A stretch of DNA of 64,000 nt, from contig NZ_CP180351.1 of NCBI RefSeq assembly GCF_048006345.1, forward strand, positions 1,116,001-1,180,000. The letters are read 5' to 3'. The stretch comes from Marivita sp030148515 (lineage in GTDB: Bacteria > Pseudomonadota > Alphaproteobacteria > Rhodobacterales > Rhodobacteraceae). Positions within the stretch are counted from its first letter, which is position 1; each line of letters opens with the position of its first letter. The translations under genes were made by a program, and so were the position numbers. Positions 26,526-34,690 of this stretch are shown one piece after another. The notes under the pieces were generated by a model. That model was not told the origin of the DNA and made no database searches. It saw only the letters and a list, made by a program, of their open reading frames with translations.

Positions 26526-27416
26526 ATGCGTCAATCCATGACGGGGTTTGCGTCGGGGCAGGGAGAGGCTTTGGGCCTGACCTGGACCTGGGATCTGCGC
26601 AGCGTGAATGCACGCGGCCTCGACATCCGCGTGCGCGTGCCTGATTGGGTCGATGGTCTGGAACAAGCGCTCCGGGGGCTGATCATGAAACGCCTGTCTC
26701 GCGGCAGCGTGACGGTCTCGCTCCGGCTGCATTCAAACGGCACCGAGGCGGTGCAGGAGCTGAACGAGGCGCAACTGGATCGGGTTCTGACCGCGATGCT
26801 GCGGATCGAGGCCGAAGCCATGGCGCGCGGTCTGTCGCTGACTGCGTCTTCGGCGGCGGACCTGATCACCGTGCGCGGCGTGATGGATGCGCCGCAACAG
26901 CAATCCGATCCGGCCGAAGTTCTGGCTGTTCTGGTCGCGGATTTTGGTCCGGTGTTAGAGAGCTTCATCGCGTCCCGGCACTCCGAAGGTGCGGCATTGG
27001 TTGATGTTTTGAATGGCCAGGTGAACCAGATCGCCGAGCTCGTATCTCAGGCCGACGCGGTTGCCGACGCGCGCAAAGACGAACAGGCAGCGCGGATGCG
27101 CGCGGCGATGGCACGTGTTCTGGATGCTCAGGACAACCTCGACGAACAGCGGATTGCGCAGGAGCTTGCCTTGATCGCGGTCAAGGCTGACGTGACTGAA
27201 GAGATCGACCGCCTGCGCACCCATGTCGATGCCGCGCGCGATCTGCTGACATCTGAAGGGGCCGTTGGCCGCAAGCTTGATTTCCTGATGCAGGAGTTCA
27301 ACCGCGAAGCCAACACGCTGTGTTCCAAGGCACAATCAGCGCCTTTGACGGCTGTTGGGCTTGAGCTGAAAACCGTCATCGAACAGATGCGCGAACAAGT
27401 TCAGAACGTGGAGTAA
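26526..27416 (+). CDS. yicC: YicC-family endoribonuclease
   Basis: A 296-residue YicC/YloC protein. It opens with the family motif RQSMTGFASGQG and closes with GRKLDFLMQEFNREANTLCSK, the C-terminal DUF1732 signature. The E. coli protein is an endoribonuclease acting on RNAs such as RyhB. A GAGG-type ribosome site precedes the ATG. The gene is three bases ahead of gmk, the order yicC-gmk being widely conserved, and the two form an operon with the carbonic-anhydrase-like gene. Confidence 0.93.
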   Translation: MRQSMTGFASGQGEALGLTWTWDLRSVNARGLDIRVRVPDWVDGLEQALRGLIMKRLSRGSVTVSLRLHSNGTEAVQELNEAQLDRVLTAMLRIEAEAMARGLSLTASSAADLITVRGVMDAPQQQSDPAEVLAVLVADFGPVLESFIASRHSEGAALVDVLNGQVNQIAELVSQADAVADARKDEQAARMRAAMARVLDAQDNLDEQRIAQELALIAVKADVTEEIDRLRTHVDAARDLLTSEGAVGRKLDFLMQEFNREANTLCSKAQSAPLTAVGLELKTVIEQMREQVQNVE

Positions 27417-27419
27417 GCC

Positions 27420-28061
27420 ATGATCCAGCGCCGCGGATTGCTGATCATCCTTTCCTCGCCCTCGGGCGCGGGAAAGTCCACACTGTCCCGGCGGTTGCTG
27501 GATTGGGACGAGAGCCTCAGCTTCTCGGTCTCGGCCACGACCCGCGCGCCGCGTCCCGGCGAAGTGGATGGCGAACACTACCACTTCCTCAGCGAAGAGG
27601 CGTTCAAGCACGATGTGAACAATGGCGACATGCTCGAACATGCGCATGTTTTCGGCAATTTCTACGGCAGCCCCCGCATGCCTGTGCAGACCGCCATCGA
27701 CGCGGGCAATGACGTGCTTTTTGACATCGACTGGCAGGGTGCGCAGCAGATCGTGAACTCGGCGCTTGGTCCGCACACGCTTTCCATCTTTATACTGCCG
27801 CCGTCGATTGCCGAATTGCGCCGCCGTTTGGAAAGCCGCGGACAGGACAGCGCCGAAACCATCGGCAAGCGGATGCTTAAAAGCTGGGACGAGATCAGCC
27901 ATTGGGGCAGCTACGATTATGTGCTGATCAATGACGATCTGGACCAGACCTTTGCCAATCTGCAAACCATCGTCACAGCCACCCGTCTGCGCCGCTTGCA
28001 ACAGCCGGGGCTGGTCGAGCATGTCCGCAAGCTGCAACAGGAATTCGAGGATCTGACATGA
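27420..28061 (+). CDS. gmk: Guanylate kinase
   Basis: A 213-residue enzyme that phosphorylates GMP to GDP. The P-loop SPSGAGKST is at residues 12-20, followed by TTRAPRPGEVDGEHYHF (GMP-binding) and VLFDIDWQGAQQI. Length and motifs are standard. It follows yicC by three bases and its stop overlaps the ATG of the next gene (ATGA). Confidence 0.97.
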   Translation: MIQRRGLLIILSSPSGAGKSTLSRRLLDWDESLSFSVSATTRAPRPGEVDGEHYHFLSEEAFKHDVNNGDMLEHAHVFGNFYGSPRMPVQTAIDAGNDVLFDIDWQGAQQIVNSALGPHTLSIFILPPSIAELRRRLESRGQDSAETIGKRMLKSWDEISHWGSYDYVLINDDLDQTFANLQTIVTATRLRRLQQPGLVEHVRKLQQEFEDLT

Positions 28062-28579
28062 CCCTTTACGCTTTGGACGGCATCGCGCCGCAGATCGCCG
28101 AAGACACCTGGATTGCGCCGGATGCGAACCTGATCGGACGCATTGTGGTGGAAGAGACGGCCAGCGTCTGGTTCTGCGCAACTCTGCGTGGCGACAACGA
28201 AGTGATCACCGTGGGTGCGGGCAGCAACATTCAGGAAAACTGCGTGCTGCACACCGATATGGGCTACCCTCTGACCATCGGCAAAGGCTGCACCATCGGT
28301 CACAAGGTCATGCTGCACGGCTGCACCATTGGTGACAATTCCCTGATCGGCATGGGCGCCACGATCCTGAACGGTGCCAAGATCGGCAAGAATTGCCTGA
28401 TCGGGGCAGGGGCACTGATCACCGAAGGCAAAGAGATCCCCGACGGATCGCTGGTGATGGGGGTTCCGGGCAAGGTTGTCCGCGACCTCGATGACGCTGC
28501 GATTGAGGGGCTTCGCAAAAGCGCGCTTGGCTATCAGGCCAATATGCGCCGCTTCCGCGACGGGTTAAAAGCGCTCTAA
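28058..28579 (+). CDS. Gamma-carbonic-anhydrase family protein
   Basis: A 173-residue left-handed beta-helix protein of the gamma-carbonic anhydrase/PaaY family. Hexapeptide repeats are regular from about residue 15 to 145, and the zinc histidines are in LHTD, IGHKVMLHGC. It may hydrate CO2 or be structural; many bacterial members have no shown activity. The four-base overlap with gmk shows co-translation. The gene ends 90 bases before the HupE-like gene. Confidence 0.85.
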   Translation: MTLYALDGIAPQIAEDTWIAPDANLIGRIVVEETASVWFCATLRGDNEVITVGAGSNIQENCVLHTDMGYPLTIGKGCTIGHKVMLHGCTIGDNSLIGMGATILNGAKIGKNCLIGAGALITEGKEIPDGSLVMGVPGKVVRDLDDAAIEGLRKSALGYQANMRRFRDGLKAL

Positions 28580-28669
28580 GCAAAGAAAAACGCTTGGTTT
28601 CTTGAAACTTTCACTTGAAGCGGCGCGTGTCTGCTCCAGTCTTTGTTTGGGCTTGAAGGAATGGGTGTG

Positions 28670-29971
28670 ATGAAAGCGATTTGGATCAGTTTGTGTCTCA
28701 TCGTCATGGCGGCGATGGTGTCCGCCCACGAGGTGCGTCCGGCGATTGGTGACTTCGAGGTGGCCGAGGGGCAGGTGGATATCACGCTGACCCTCAACGG
28801 GGAGGCGCTGGTTGCTGGTGTCAGCCTTGAGGGGATTGAGAACACGGATGCGCTCGACGCTTCGGACGAGGTGGATCGCGTGCGTGCCCTCGAGCCAGAC
28901 GCGCTGCGTGCCGAACTGGAACCGCGCATGCCGGAGTTCGTGCAAAGCCTTCAGGTGACTGCAGGCGGTATGCCGGTGGACCTGACCGTGATCCAGATCG
29001 ACGTGGCCGAAGTGGGCAATACCGAACTGCCCCGCGACACTGTTCTGAGCCTGAGCGGCCCGTTGCCAGACGGTGCAGAGACGATCAGTCTGACATGGCC
29101 CTCGGCCTATGGCGCGCTGGTGCTGCGCCAACAGGGCGTTGAAGAACCGTATACCGGCTACCTGGAAGGCGGGCAAAGCAGCGGTGACATCCAGTTGGGC
29201 GGTGGAGACGAAGCCAGCGGGTGGATGACTTTTGCCACCTATATTCCGGTCGGCTTTGACCACATTCTGCCCAAGGGTCTGGACCACATCCTGTTCGTCT
29301 TGGGTCTGTTTTTCCTGTCCACACGGTTCACGCCGCTGCTGTGGCAGGTGTCTGCCTTCACCCTTGCTCATACGGTGACCCTCGCGATGGCGGTTCTGGG
29401 CATCGTGTCCGTGCCGGGCAGCATCGTCGAGCCTTTGATTGCCGCCTCCATTGTCTATGTCGCGTTGGAAAACGTGGTGTCTGACAAGCTGCACCGCTGG
29501 CGGCCTTTCGTGATCTTCGGCTTCGGCCTTTTGCACGGGTTGGGGTTTGCCAGCGTGCTGGGTGAATTCGGCTTGCCGGATGGACAGGTGGTACCTGCTT
29601 TGATCGGGTTCAACGTCGGTGTGGAATTTGGACAGCTGACGGTGATTGCCATCGCATTCATCCTTGTCTGGTATGCCATCCGCGTGGACCGGGGCGAGGC
29701 AGATGTCGCCCCGGCGCAGGGTCTTTATGGCGTTCTTGCGGTGATCTTTGCGGGGCTGGGCTTTGCCATGAACACCCCCGGCTTCCAGGAGGTGATGGGT
29801 GCTTCTGCGATGGTCTTCTTCTGGCCGATGGCCGCATTGTGCGTGCTGTGTGCAGTGTCGGCGACACTGGTGGACAAGCTGAACGCCTATCGCCGCTTTG
29901 TTGCGGTGCCGGCCTCGGCCGCCATTGCGATGGTTGGCGCGTATTGGTTTGTGGAGCGCGTGTTTCTGTAA
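28670..29971 (+). CDS. HupE/UreJ-family membrane protein with N-terminal extracytoplasmic domain
   Basis: A 433-residue protein. After a signal-like segment (MKAIWISLCLIVMAAMVSA, cleaved before HEVRP) it has a periplasmic domain of about 170 residues, then a seven-segment HupE-like membrane part with FDHILPKGLDHILFVLGLF and FTLAHTVTLAMAVLG, whose histidines bind metal in HupE/UreJ nickel permeases. HupE usually sits in hydrogenase or urease operons and is about 200 residues; here it is alone and has the extra domain. The ATG at 28670 is nine bases after AAGGA; ATG 28661 is too close. The metal and role are uncertain. Confidence 0.75.
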   Translation: MKAIWISLCLIVMAAMVSAHEVRPAIGDFEVAEGQVDITLTLNGEALVAGVSLEGIENTDALDASDEVDRVRALEPDALRAELEPRMPEFVQSLQVTAGGMPVDLTVIQIDVAEVGNTELPRDTVLSLSGPLPDGAETISLTWPSAYGALVLRQQGVEEPYTGYLEGGQSSGDIQLGGGDEASGWMTFATYIPVGFDHILPKGLDHILFVLGLFFLSTRFTPLLWQVSAFTLAHTVTLAMAVLGIVSVPGSIVEPLIAASIVYVALENVVSDKLHRWRPFVIFGFGLLHGLGFASVLGEFGLPDGQVVPALIGFNVGVEFGQLTVIAIAFILVWYAIRVDRGEADVAPAQGLYGVLAVIFAGLGFAMNTPGFQEVMGASAMVFFWPMAALCVLCAVSATLVDKLNAYRRFVAVPASAAIAMVGAYWFVERVFL

Positions 29972-30003
29972 TCACGGCAAACTTGGTTCTTCGGGCTGTA
30001 AAC

Positions 30004-30023
30004 AAGGTGCCTAAAAGCACCTT
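30004..30023 (+). terminator. Hairpin after the HupE-like gene
   Basis: AAGGTGC and GCACCTT form a 7-base stem with loop CTAAAA, 33 bases after the stop codon. Only ATCC follows, so it is a weak terminator at best. Confidence 0.35.
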
Positions 30024-30105
30024 ATCCACACATCACAGCGGGGCTTGCGTCCAGCGACGACCCCCGCTATACGCGCGCCACTGACACCACAGGCGGGGTC
30101 GGGCC

Positions 30106-30126
30106 TTTGGGGGAGACATCCCCAAA
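30106..30126 (+). promoter_or_regulatory. Leader hairpin of rpsB
   Basis: TTTGGGG (30106-30112) and CCCCAAA (30120-30126) form a perfect 7-base stem around GAGACAT, about 65 bases upstream of the rpsB ATG. In other bacteria the rpsB leader folds into a structure that binds S2 and limits its synthesis; this stem could be part of such an element, though I cannot match a known motif. Confidence 0.35.
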
Positions 30127-30191
30127 TGTCCACCGGTTGGCCAACAGGCTGATACCCCCGCTGAGGATTGAAACCGGAAAGGATAACGACA

Positions 30192-30971
30192 ATGGCTCTT
30201 CCAGAGTTCACATTGCGCCAGCTGCTTGAAGCAGGCGTACACTTCGGCCACCAGACGCAGCGTTGGAACCCCCGCATGGGCGAGTTCATCTATGGTGCGC
30301 GCAATGGCATCCATATCATGGACCTCACGCAGACCGTTCCGATGCTCGACGCAGCATTGCACGTGATCCGCGAAACCGTGGCCAAGAACGGCCGCATCCT
30401 GTTCGTCGGCACAAAGCGTCAGGCACAGCAGCCGATCGCAGAAGCCGCTGAAAAATGCGCGCAGTACTACATGAACCACCGTTGGTTGGGCGGCACGCTC
30501 ACCAACTGGCAGACCGTGTCCAAGTCGATCCAGCGTCTGAAGCAGATCGACGAGCAGATGGCGAACGGCGCTGAAGGCCTGACCAAGAAAGAGCGTCTGG
30601 GCATGGAGCGCGAGCAGGGCAAACTGCAGGCGTCGCTCGGCGGTATCCGCGAAATGGGCGGTGTGCCTGATCTTCTGTTCGTCATCGACGTCAAGAAAGA
30701 AGCGCTGGCCGTGGCGGAAGCCAACAAGCTGGGTATCCCGGTTGTGGCTGTGGTCGACACCAACTGCTCGCCCGCAGGTGTGGATTACATCATCCCGGGC
30801 AACGACGACGCGGCGCGTGCGATCAGCCTTTACTGTGACCTCGTGTCCCGCGCAGCCCTCGACGGCATGACCGCCCAGATGGGCGCTGCCGGTGTCGACC
30901 TTGGTGCTCTTGAAGAAGCGCCGGTTGAAGAGGTGCTGGAAGACGCCGTCGCAGAAGACGCCGCAAGCTGA
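30192..30971 (+). CDS. rpsB: 30S ribosomal protein S2
   Basis: A 259-residue S2. Standard motifs are FTLRQLLEAGVHFGHQT at the start, WLGGTLTNWQT near residue 98 and PVVAVVDTNCSP near residue 183. An acidic tail (EEAPVEEVLEDAVAEDAAS) ends it, typical of alphaproteobacteria. The ATG at 30192 follows AAAGGA by 8 bases. It is the first gene of the rpsB-tsf operon and is preceded by a 220-base leader region with hairpins. Confidence 0.98.
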   Translation: MALPEFTLRQLLEAGVHFGHQTQRWNPRMGEFIYGARNGIHIMDLTQTVPMLDAALHVIRETVAKNGRILFVGTKRQAQQPIAEAAEKCAQYYMNHRWLGGTLTNWQTVSKSIQRLKQIDEQMANGAEGLTKKERLGMEREQGKLQASLGGIREMGGVPDLLFVIDVKKEALAVAEANKLGIPVVAVVDTNCSPAGVDYIIPGNDDAARAISLYCDLVSRAALDGMTAQMGAAGVDLGALEEAPVEEVLEDAVAEDAAS

Positions 30972-31061
30972 GCTTTACCGCGTCGTTACATCGATATGAC
31001 AGGGCAGGGCCGTTGAACATAACGGCCCACCACGCCCGAATTTGAAATGAGGAGAGCCAAG

Positions 31062-31937
31062 ATGGCGATCACAGCAGCACTCGTGAAGGAACTGCGCGAA
31101 CTGACCAGCGCAGGTATGATGGACGCCAAGAAGGCGCTTGTCGAAACCAACGGGGACATGGAAGCCGCAGCAGACTGGCTGCGCACCAAGGGTCTGGCCA
31201 AAGCCGCCAAGAAATCCGACCGCACCGCGGCCGAAGGTCTTGTCGCGGTCAAGGTTGACGGCGGCAAAGGCGTTGCTGTCGAAGTGAACTCGGAAACCGA
31301 TTTCGTCGGCAAGAACGCGGAATTCCAGGCGATGGTCGATGCCATCTCCGGCGCCGCGCTGTCTGCCAGCGATGTCGAAGACCTCAAGACCAAGACCGTC
31401 GGCGGCAAGACCGTTCAGGACATGATCACCGACAAGATCGCCACCATCGGCGAGAACATGTCGCTGCGTCGCATGTCCACGCTCGAAGGCACTCAGGTCG
31501 TGTCCTATGTCCACAATGCTGCGGCAGACGGCATGGGCAAGATCGGCGTTCTGGTGGCGCTGTCCGGCGAAAACGAAGCCTTCGGCAAGCAGGTTGCGAT
31601 GCACATCGCGGCTGTGAACCCGGCGTCGCTGTCCTCGGCAGACCTTGATCCCGCAGTTGTCGAGAAAGAACGTCAGATCCAGATCGACATCGCGCGCGAG
31701 TTGGGCAAGCCCGAGCAGGTCATCGAAAAGATGATCGAAGGCCGCATGAAGAAATTCCTCAGCGAAGTCACGCTGCTGGGCCAGTCTTTCGTGATCAACC
31801 CGGACCTGACCGTCGAAGACGCCGCAAAAGAAGCCGGTGTCGAGATCACCGGATTTGTCCGTCTCGAAGTCGGTGAAGGCATCGAGAAGAAGGTCGAAGA
31901 CTTCGCGGCCGAAGTTGCAAAGGCTGCTCAGGGCTAA
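31062..31937 (+). CDS. tsf: Translation elongation factor Ts
   Basis: A 291-residue nucleotide exchange factor for EF-Tu. The N-terminal UBA-like domain (ALVKELRELTSAGMMDAKKA) is followed by the exchange core with NSETDFVGKN and VALSGENEAFGKQVAMHIA. The ATG at 31062 has GAGGAGAG upstream. It lies 90 bases after rpsB and ends in a strong terminator. Confidence 0.98.
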   Translation: MAITAALVKELRELTSAGMMDAKKALVETNGDMEAAADWLRTKGLAKAAKKSDRTAAEGLVAVKVDGGKGVAVEVNSETDFVGKNAEFQAMVDAISGAALSASDVEDLKTKTVGGKTVQDMITDKIATIGENMSLRRMSTLEGTQVVSYVHNAAADGMGKIGVLVALSGENEAFGKQVAMHIAAVNPASLSSADLDPAVVEKERQIQIDIARELGKPEQVIEKMIEGRMKKFLSEVTLLGQSFVINPDLTVEDAAKEAGVEITGFVRLEVGEGIEKKVEDFAAEVAKAAQG

Positions 31938-31962
31938 GTCTCTGACGCACGTCTGAAAAAGG

Positions 31963-31998
31963 AAGCGGCGCTGTTGAAATGAACAGCGCCGCTTTTTT
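31963..31998 (+). terminator. Rho-independent terminator of rpsB-tsf
   Basis: AAGCGGCGCTGTT (31963-31975) pairs over 13 bases with AACAGCGCCGCTT (31982-31994), loop GAAATG, then a run of T to 31998. It is the strongest terminator of the window and ends the rpsB-tsf operon 25 bases after the stop. Confidence 0.95.
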
Positions 31999-32256
31999 GC
32001 GGGAGCAATGGACCGGCGTCATTTTGGGGATGACGCAGCCCCTTGATGACAGCGGACAAATCAACCGGGACAGGCCATTATCCGACGGGCATCAAGTGTC
32101 TTTCTGGTGAGACCCGCAGAGCCAAAGTAATATCATGGGTGCGGGTCCCGCGTTCCTTGGCCGAAATTGCCACCACTCACGGAACATCACCATTCTGCCA
32201 ATTTACGCAGGGTCAAGGAAGTCTGGATTTCCTGACCTCACAGTTTTTTCACGCCG
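31999..32256. other. Intergenic region, rpsB-tsf to LuxR
   Basis: About 258 bases lie between the tsf terminator and the stop of the convergent LuxR gene. No credible ORF is present. An imperfect hairpin GGTCAAGGAA...TTCCTGACC near 32212-32238 is followed at a few bases by TTTTTT on the plus strand; it could be a back-up terminator, but no plus-strand gene precedes it. Nothing else stands out. Confidence 0.4.
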
Positions 32257-33039
32257 TCAGCGGTCGCTGATAAACATCTGGTTTTGCAGGGCTGCTTTCA
32301 AAACCGCTTGTGCCGTTGTGTCGACGTTCAGTGCCTCGCGCGCCAGTCTGAGATGCTTTTCAACCGTTGCCGGTGTCAGTCCCATGATGGTCGCGATGTC
32401 CTGCATCGTCTTGCCGCCGCCAACCCATTCCAGGGCTTCACGCTGGCGTTTGGTGAGGCTTTGGTTCGGCGGCGTGTAGGGCAGGGTCAGAATCTTGAGA
32501 TGAACGATATTGTTCATCAACTGGATCAATTCTCCGGACTGTGCCCAAAGCGCATCCACATCGTCTTGAGACATGCCATCTTCGGCGATCAGCGCGATTG
32601 CACCCTTGGCGCGGTCCGACAGGCTCCGAAAGCTGATCGAATATCCAGCCGTGAGCCCGTGCTTGGTGTTGAATTCCAGAATGCGGCGCTCGTCGTCTGT
32701 GACTGCGCCGCTTTCCATCATCATGCGCAACAAGGTCCAACTTGCGGCACCATCATTCTCCAGCGCCCAGCGCACCATCGGTGCAGACCGGTACAAGCCG
32801 TCATTGATGAACGTGCTGACATATGCCGTATCGATGTTCGACAGAACGATAAAGTCGTCCGGATCTCCCAAAGAGGTTGCTGTGCGAAAACGGGTAAAGC
32901 CATAGAGCAGTCGGTCGAATCCGAAATCCGCCATCCGGCGGCAATGCAAGTCCCACAGCGTTTCGATGCTGTTGGAGTGCGTCAGGTCCAAGAGGGCTGC
33001 GCTTTGCTCGGGCGTCACTATCTGTCGAGAACCGTTCAT
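32257..33039 (-). CDS. LuxR-family regulator with autoinducer-binding domain (LuxR solo)
   Basis: A 260-residue regulator. The N-terminal autoinducer-binding domain covers about residues 20-165 and the LuxR helix-turn-helix about 195-255 (LTKRQREALEWVGGGKTMQD, GLTPATVEKHLRLAREALNV). No luxI-like synthase is nearby, so it is a solo. Aligned to TraR without gaps, pocket residues W57, Y61 and D70 become Y73, F77 and A86, while P71 and W85 are kept (P87, W101). Loss of the Asp that grips the acyl-homoserine-lactone amide suggests another ligand or none. It is transcribed away from the pst locus. Confidence 0.88.
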   Translation of the reverse strand: MNGSRQIVTPEQSAALLDLTHSNSIETLWDLHCRRMADFGFDRLLYGFTRFRTATSLGDPDDFIVLSNIDTAYVSTFINDGLYRSAPMVRWALENDGAASWTLLRMMMESGAVTDDERRILEFNTKHGLTAGYSISFRSLSDRAKGAIALIAEDGMSQDDVDALWAQSGELIQLMNNIVHLKILTLPYTPPNQSLTKRQREALEWVGGGKTMQDIATIMGLTPATVEKHLRLAREALNVDTTAQAVLKAALQNQMFISDR

Positions 33040-33451
33040 GATGGTTGTGTATGGCCAGTTTCGCGGTTTTGTCTAGAGAGAGGCGCATCAATTAGTTACA
33101 TAATACTGATTATGCGAAATAAGGAGTGCGATTGACCACAGTTCCCCTAGCGATTTCAATTAGGTAAAGTCCACACTTAAAGTATTCTATCCGGTGTGTT
33201 CAGCCTAAGCGCTGCGCGCGTAGTGCATAGCCCCCGAACGCAGTCCCGGCTCGTGCCAATTCGGATTCGCGCATCACAGCGAGTCAGTCGACGATGTTAC
33301 ACAAATCTCTGTCGTTTTGGAGATTTCGGGTGTTCTGACTTGCTGTCTGAGCGCGATTGGCGCTTGCCCCTGCGTCAACTTGAAAAATTATTCTATATTA
33401 AAATCAATGCATTGATGCTTGAAGGTGGTCTTTCTGCTCATCAATCCCGGC
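33040..33451. other. AT-rich intergenic region between LuxR solo and pstS
   Basis: About 410 bases upstream of the Pho box with no convincing gene. The stretches at 33085-33200 and 33380-33420 are clearly more AT-rich than the surrounding coding sequence. A 6-base inverted repeat CATAAT-ACTG-ATTATG (33099-33114) lies 60-75 bases upstream of the LuxR start and may be a regulator site or core promoter of that gene. A plus-strand frame of 102 codons (33196-33504) runs across the Pho box, is Arg-rich, and has no ribosome site; I do not count it as a gene. Confidence 0.5.
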
Positions 33452-33505
33452 ATGTCATGAAACTGTTACGCAACTGTCACAAAAGCATGGCGAAAGCCGT
33501 CTAGA
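33452..33505 (+). promoter_or_regulatory. Pho box and promoter of pstS
   Basis: Three direct repeats, TGTCAT (33453-33458), TGTTAC (33464-33469) and TGTCAC (33475-33480), are spaced exactly 11 bases apart, which is the arrangement bound by phosphorylated PhoB. A possible -10 box TCTAGA starts at 33500. The pstS ATG is 86 bases downstream of the last repeat. PhoB itself is encoded at the end of the same gene cluster. Confidence 0.85.
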
Positions 33506-33565
33506 CCCACCGCCAACGGTCATCAGGGGGATGGCCGAGAGATATCCAACCAAGGAGCTGACATA

Positions 33566-34603
33566 ATGTCCGTAAAACTCTCTGTATCGGTGCTTGCGAT
33601 TGCAGCCGTATCTGCAACAGCCGCTGTGGCACGTGACAACGTGCAGGTTGCCGGTTCGTCCACCGTTCTGCCCTACGCGTCCATCGTGGCCGAAGCGTTC
33701 GGCGACAACACCGACTTCCCGACACCGGTTGTCGAATCCGGCGGCTCTTCGTCGGGCCTCAAGCGCTTCTGCGAAGGCGTTGGTGAAAACACCATCGACA
33801 TCGCAAACGCGTCCCGCGCCATCCGTGAGAAAGAAGTTGCGGCTTGCGCGGAAAACGGCGTGACCGACATCATCGAAGTCCGCATCGGCTATGACGGCAT
33901 CGTGTTTGCGTCGCAGCAGTCCGGCCCGGCCTTCACCGCGTTCACACCGACCGATATCTTCAACGCCATCGGCGCGAAGGTTCTGAAGGATGGCGCAATC
34001 GTCGACAACCCCCACACCAACTGGTCCGAGTTCAACGCGGATCTGCCGGATGCAGAAATCGCGATGTTCATCCCGGGCACCAAGCACGGCACCCGCGAAG
34101 TCTTCGAAGAGAAGGTTCTTCTGATCGGCTGTGAAGAAACCGGCGCAATGAAGGCGATGGTCGACGGCGGCATGTCCGAAGACGACGCAGAAGACGCCTG
34201 CCTTGACGTGCGTCAGGACGGCAAGTCGGTCGACATCGACGGCGACTACACCGAAACCCTCGCCCGTATCGATGCCAACACCAACGGCATCGGCGTATTC
34301 GGCCTCGCATTCTACGAGAACAACACCGACAAGCTCAAAGTGGCCACCATGTCCGGCGTTGAGCCGACAACCGCCACCATCGCTTCCGGTGAGTATCCGG
34401 TTTCCCGCCCGCTATTCTTCTACGTGAAGAAAGCACACATCGGCGTGATCCCGGGCCTCAAGGAATTCGCTGAGTTCTTCATCTCCGACGATCTCGCAGG
34501 CCCGAACGGCCCGCTCGCTCAGTACGGCCTCGTGTCCGATCCGGAACTGGCAAAGACACAGCAGATGGTTGCTGACGAAAAGGTCATGGGCGCAGACATG
34601 TAA
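33566..34603 (+). CDS. pstS: Phosphate ABC transporter binding protein PstS
   Basis: A 345-residue periplasmic phosphate-binding protein. A signal peptide (MSVKLSVSVLAIAAVSATAA, cleaved near AVARD) is followed by VAGSSTVLPYAS, GSSSGLKRF and TIDIANASR, which line the phosphate site. GGAG precedes the ATG. The gene stands under the Pho box and is separated from pstC by a strong terminator, so it is expected to be the most abundant product of the locus under phosphate starvation. Confidence 0.95.
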   Translation: MSVKLSVSVLAIAAVSATAAVARDNVQVAGSSTVLPYASIVAEAFGDNTDFPTPVVESGGSSSGLKRFCEGVGENTIDIANASRAIREKEVAACAENGVTDIIEVRIGYDGIVFASQQSGPAFTAFTPTDIFNAIGAKVLKDGAIVDNPHTNWSEFNADLPDAEIAMFIPGTKHGTREVFEEKVLLIGCEETGAMKAMVDGGMSEDDAEDACLDVRQDGKSVDIDGDYTETLARIDANTNGIGVFGLAFYENNTDKLKVATMSGVEPTTATIASGEYPVSRPLFFYVKKAHIGVIPGLKEFAEFFISDDLAGPNGPLAQYGLVSDPELAKTQQMVADEKVMGADM

Positions 34604-34626
34604 ATGTCTGACCACCTGGTCAATCA

Positions 34627-34656
34627 GGAGGCGGCAGACATCGCCGCCTCCTTTTT
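34627..34656 (+). terminator. Terminator/attenuator between pstS and pstC
   Basis: GGAGGCGGC (34627-34635) pairs with GCCGCCTCC (34643-34651), followed by TTTTT. It is a good Rho-independent terminator inside the pst operon, and would limit readthrough into pstCAB-phoUB relative to pstS. Confidence 0.88.
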
Positions 34657-34690
34657 CTTCTGAATTTCTTGTGACGACCCTGGGGGCCAC

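Noticed and set aside
32212..32238. Imperfect hairpin in the tsf to LuxR gap taken as terminator
   Set aside because: It has a bulge, no gene of the matching strand in front, and a stronger terminator already ends rpsB-tsf.
33196..33504. 102-codon plus-strand frame upstream of pstS
   Set aside because: It runs over the Pho box, is Arg-rich, and has no ribosome site; its composition is that of an out-of-frame AT/GC mix.
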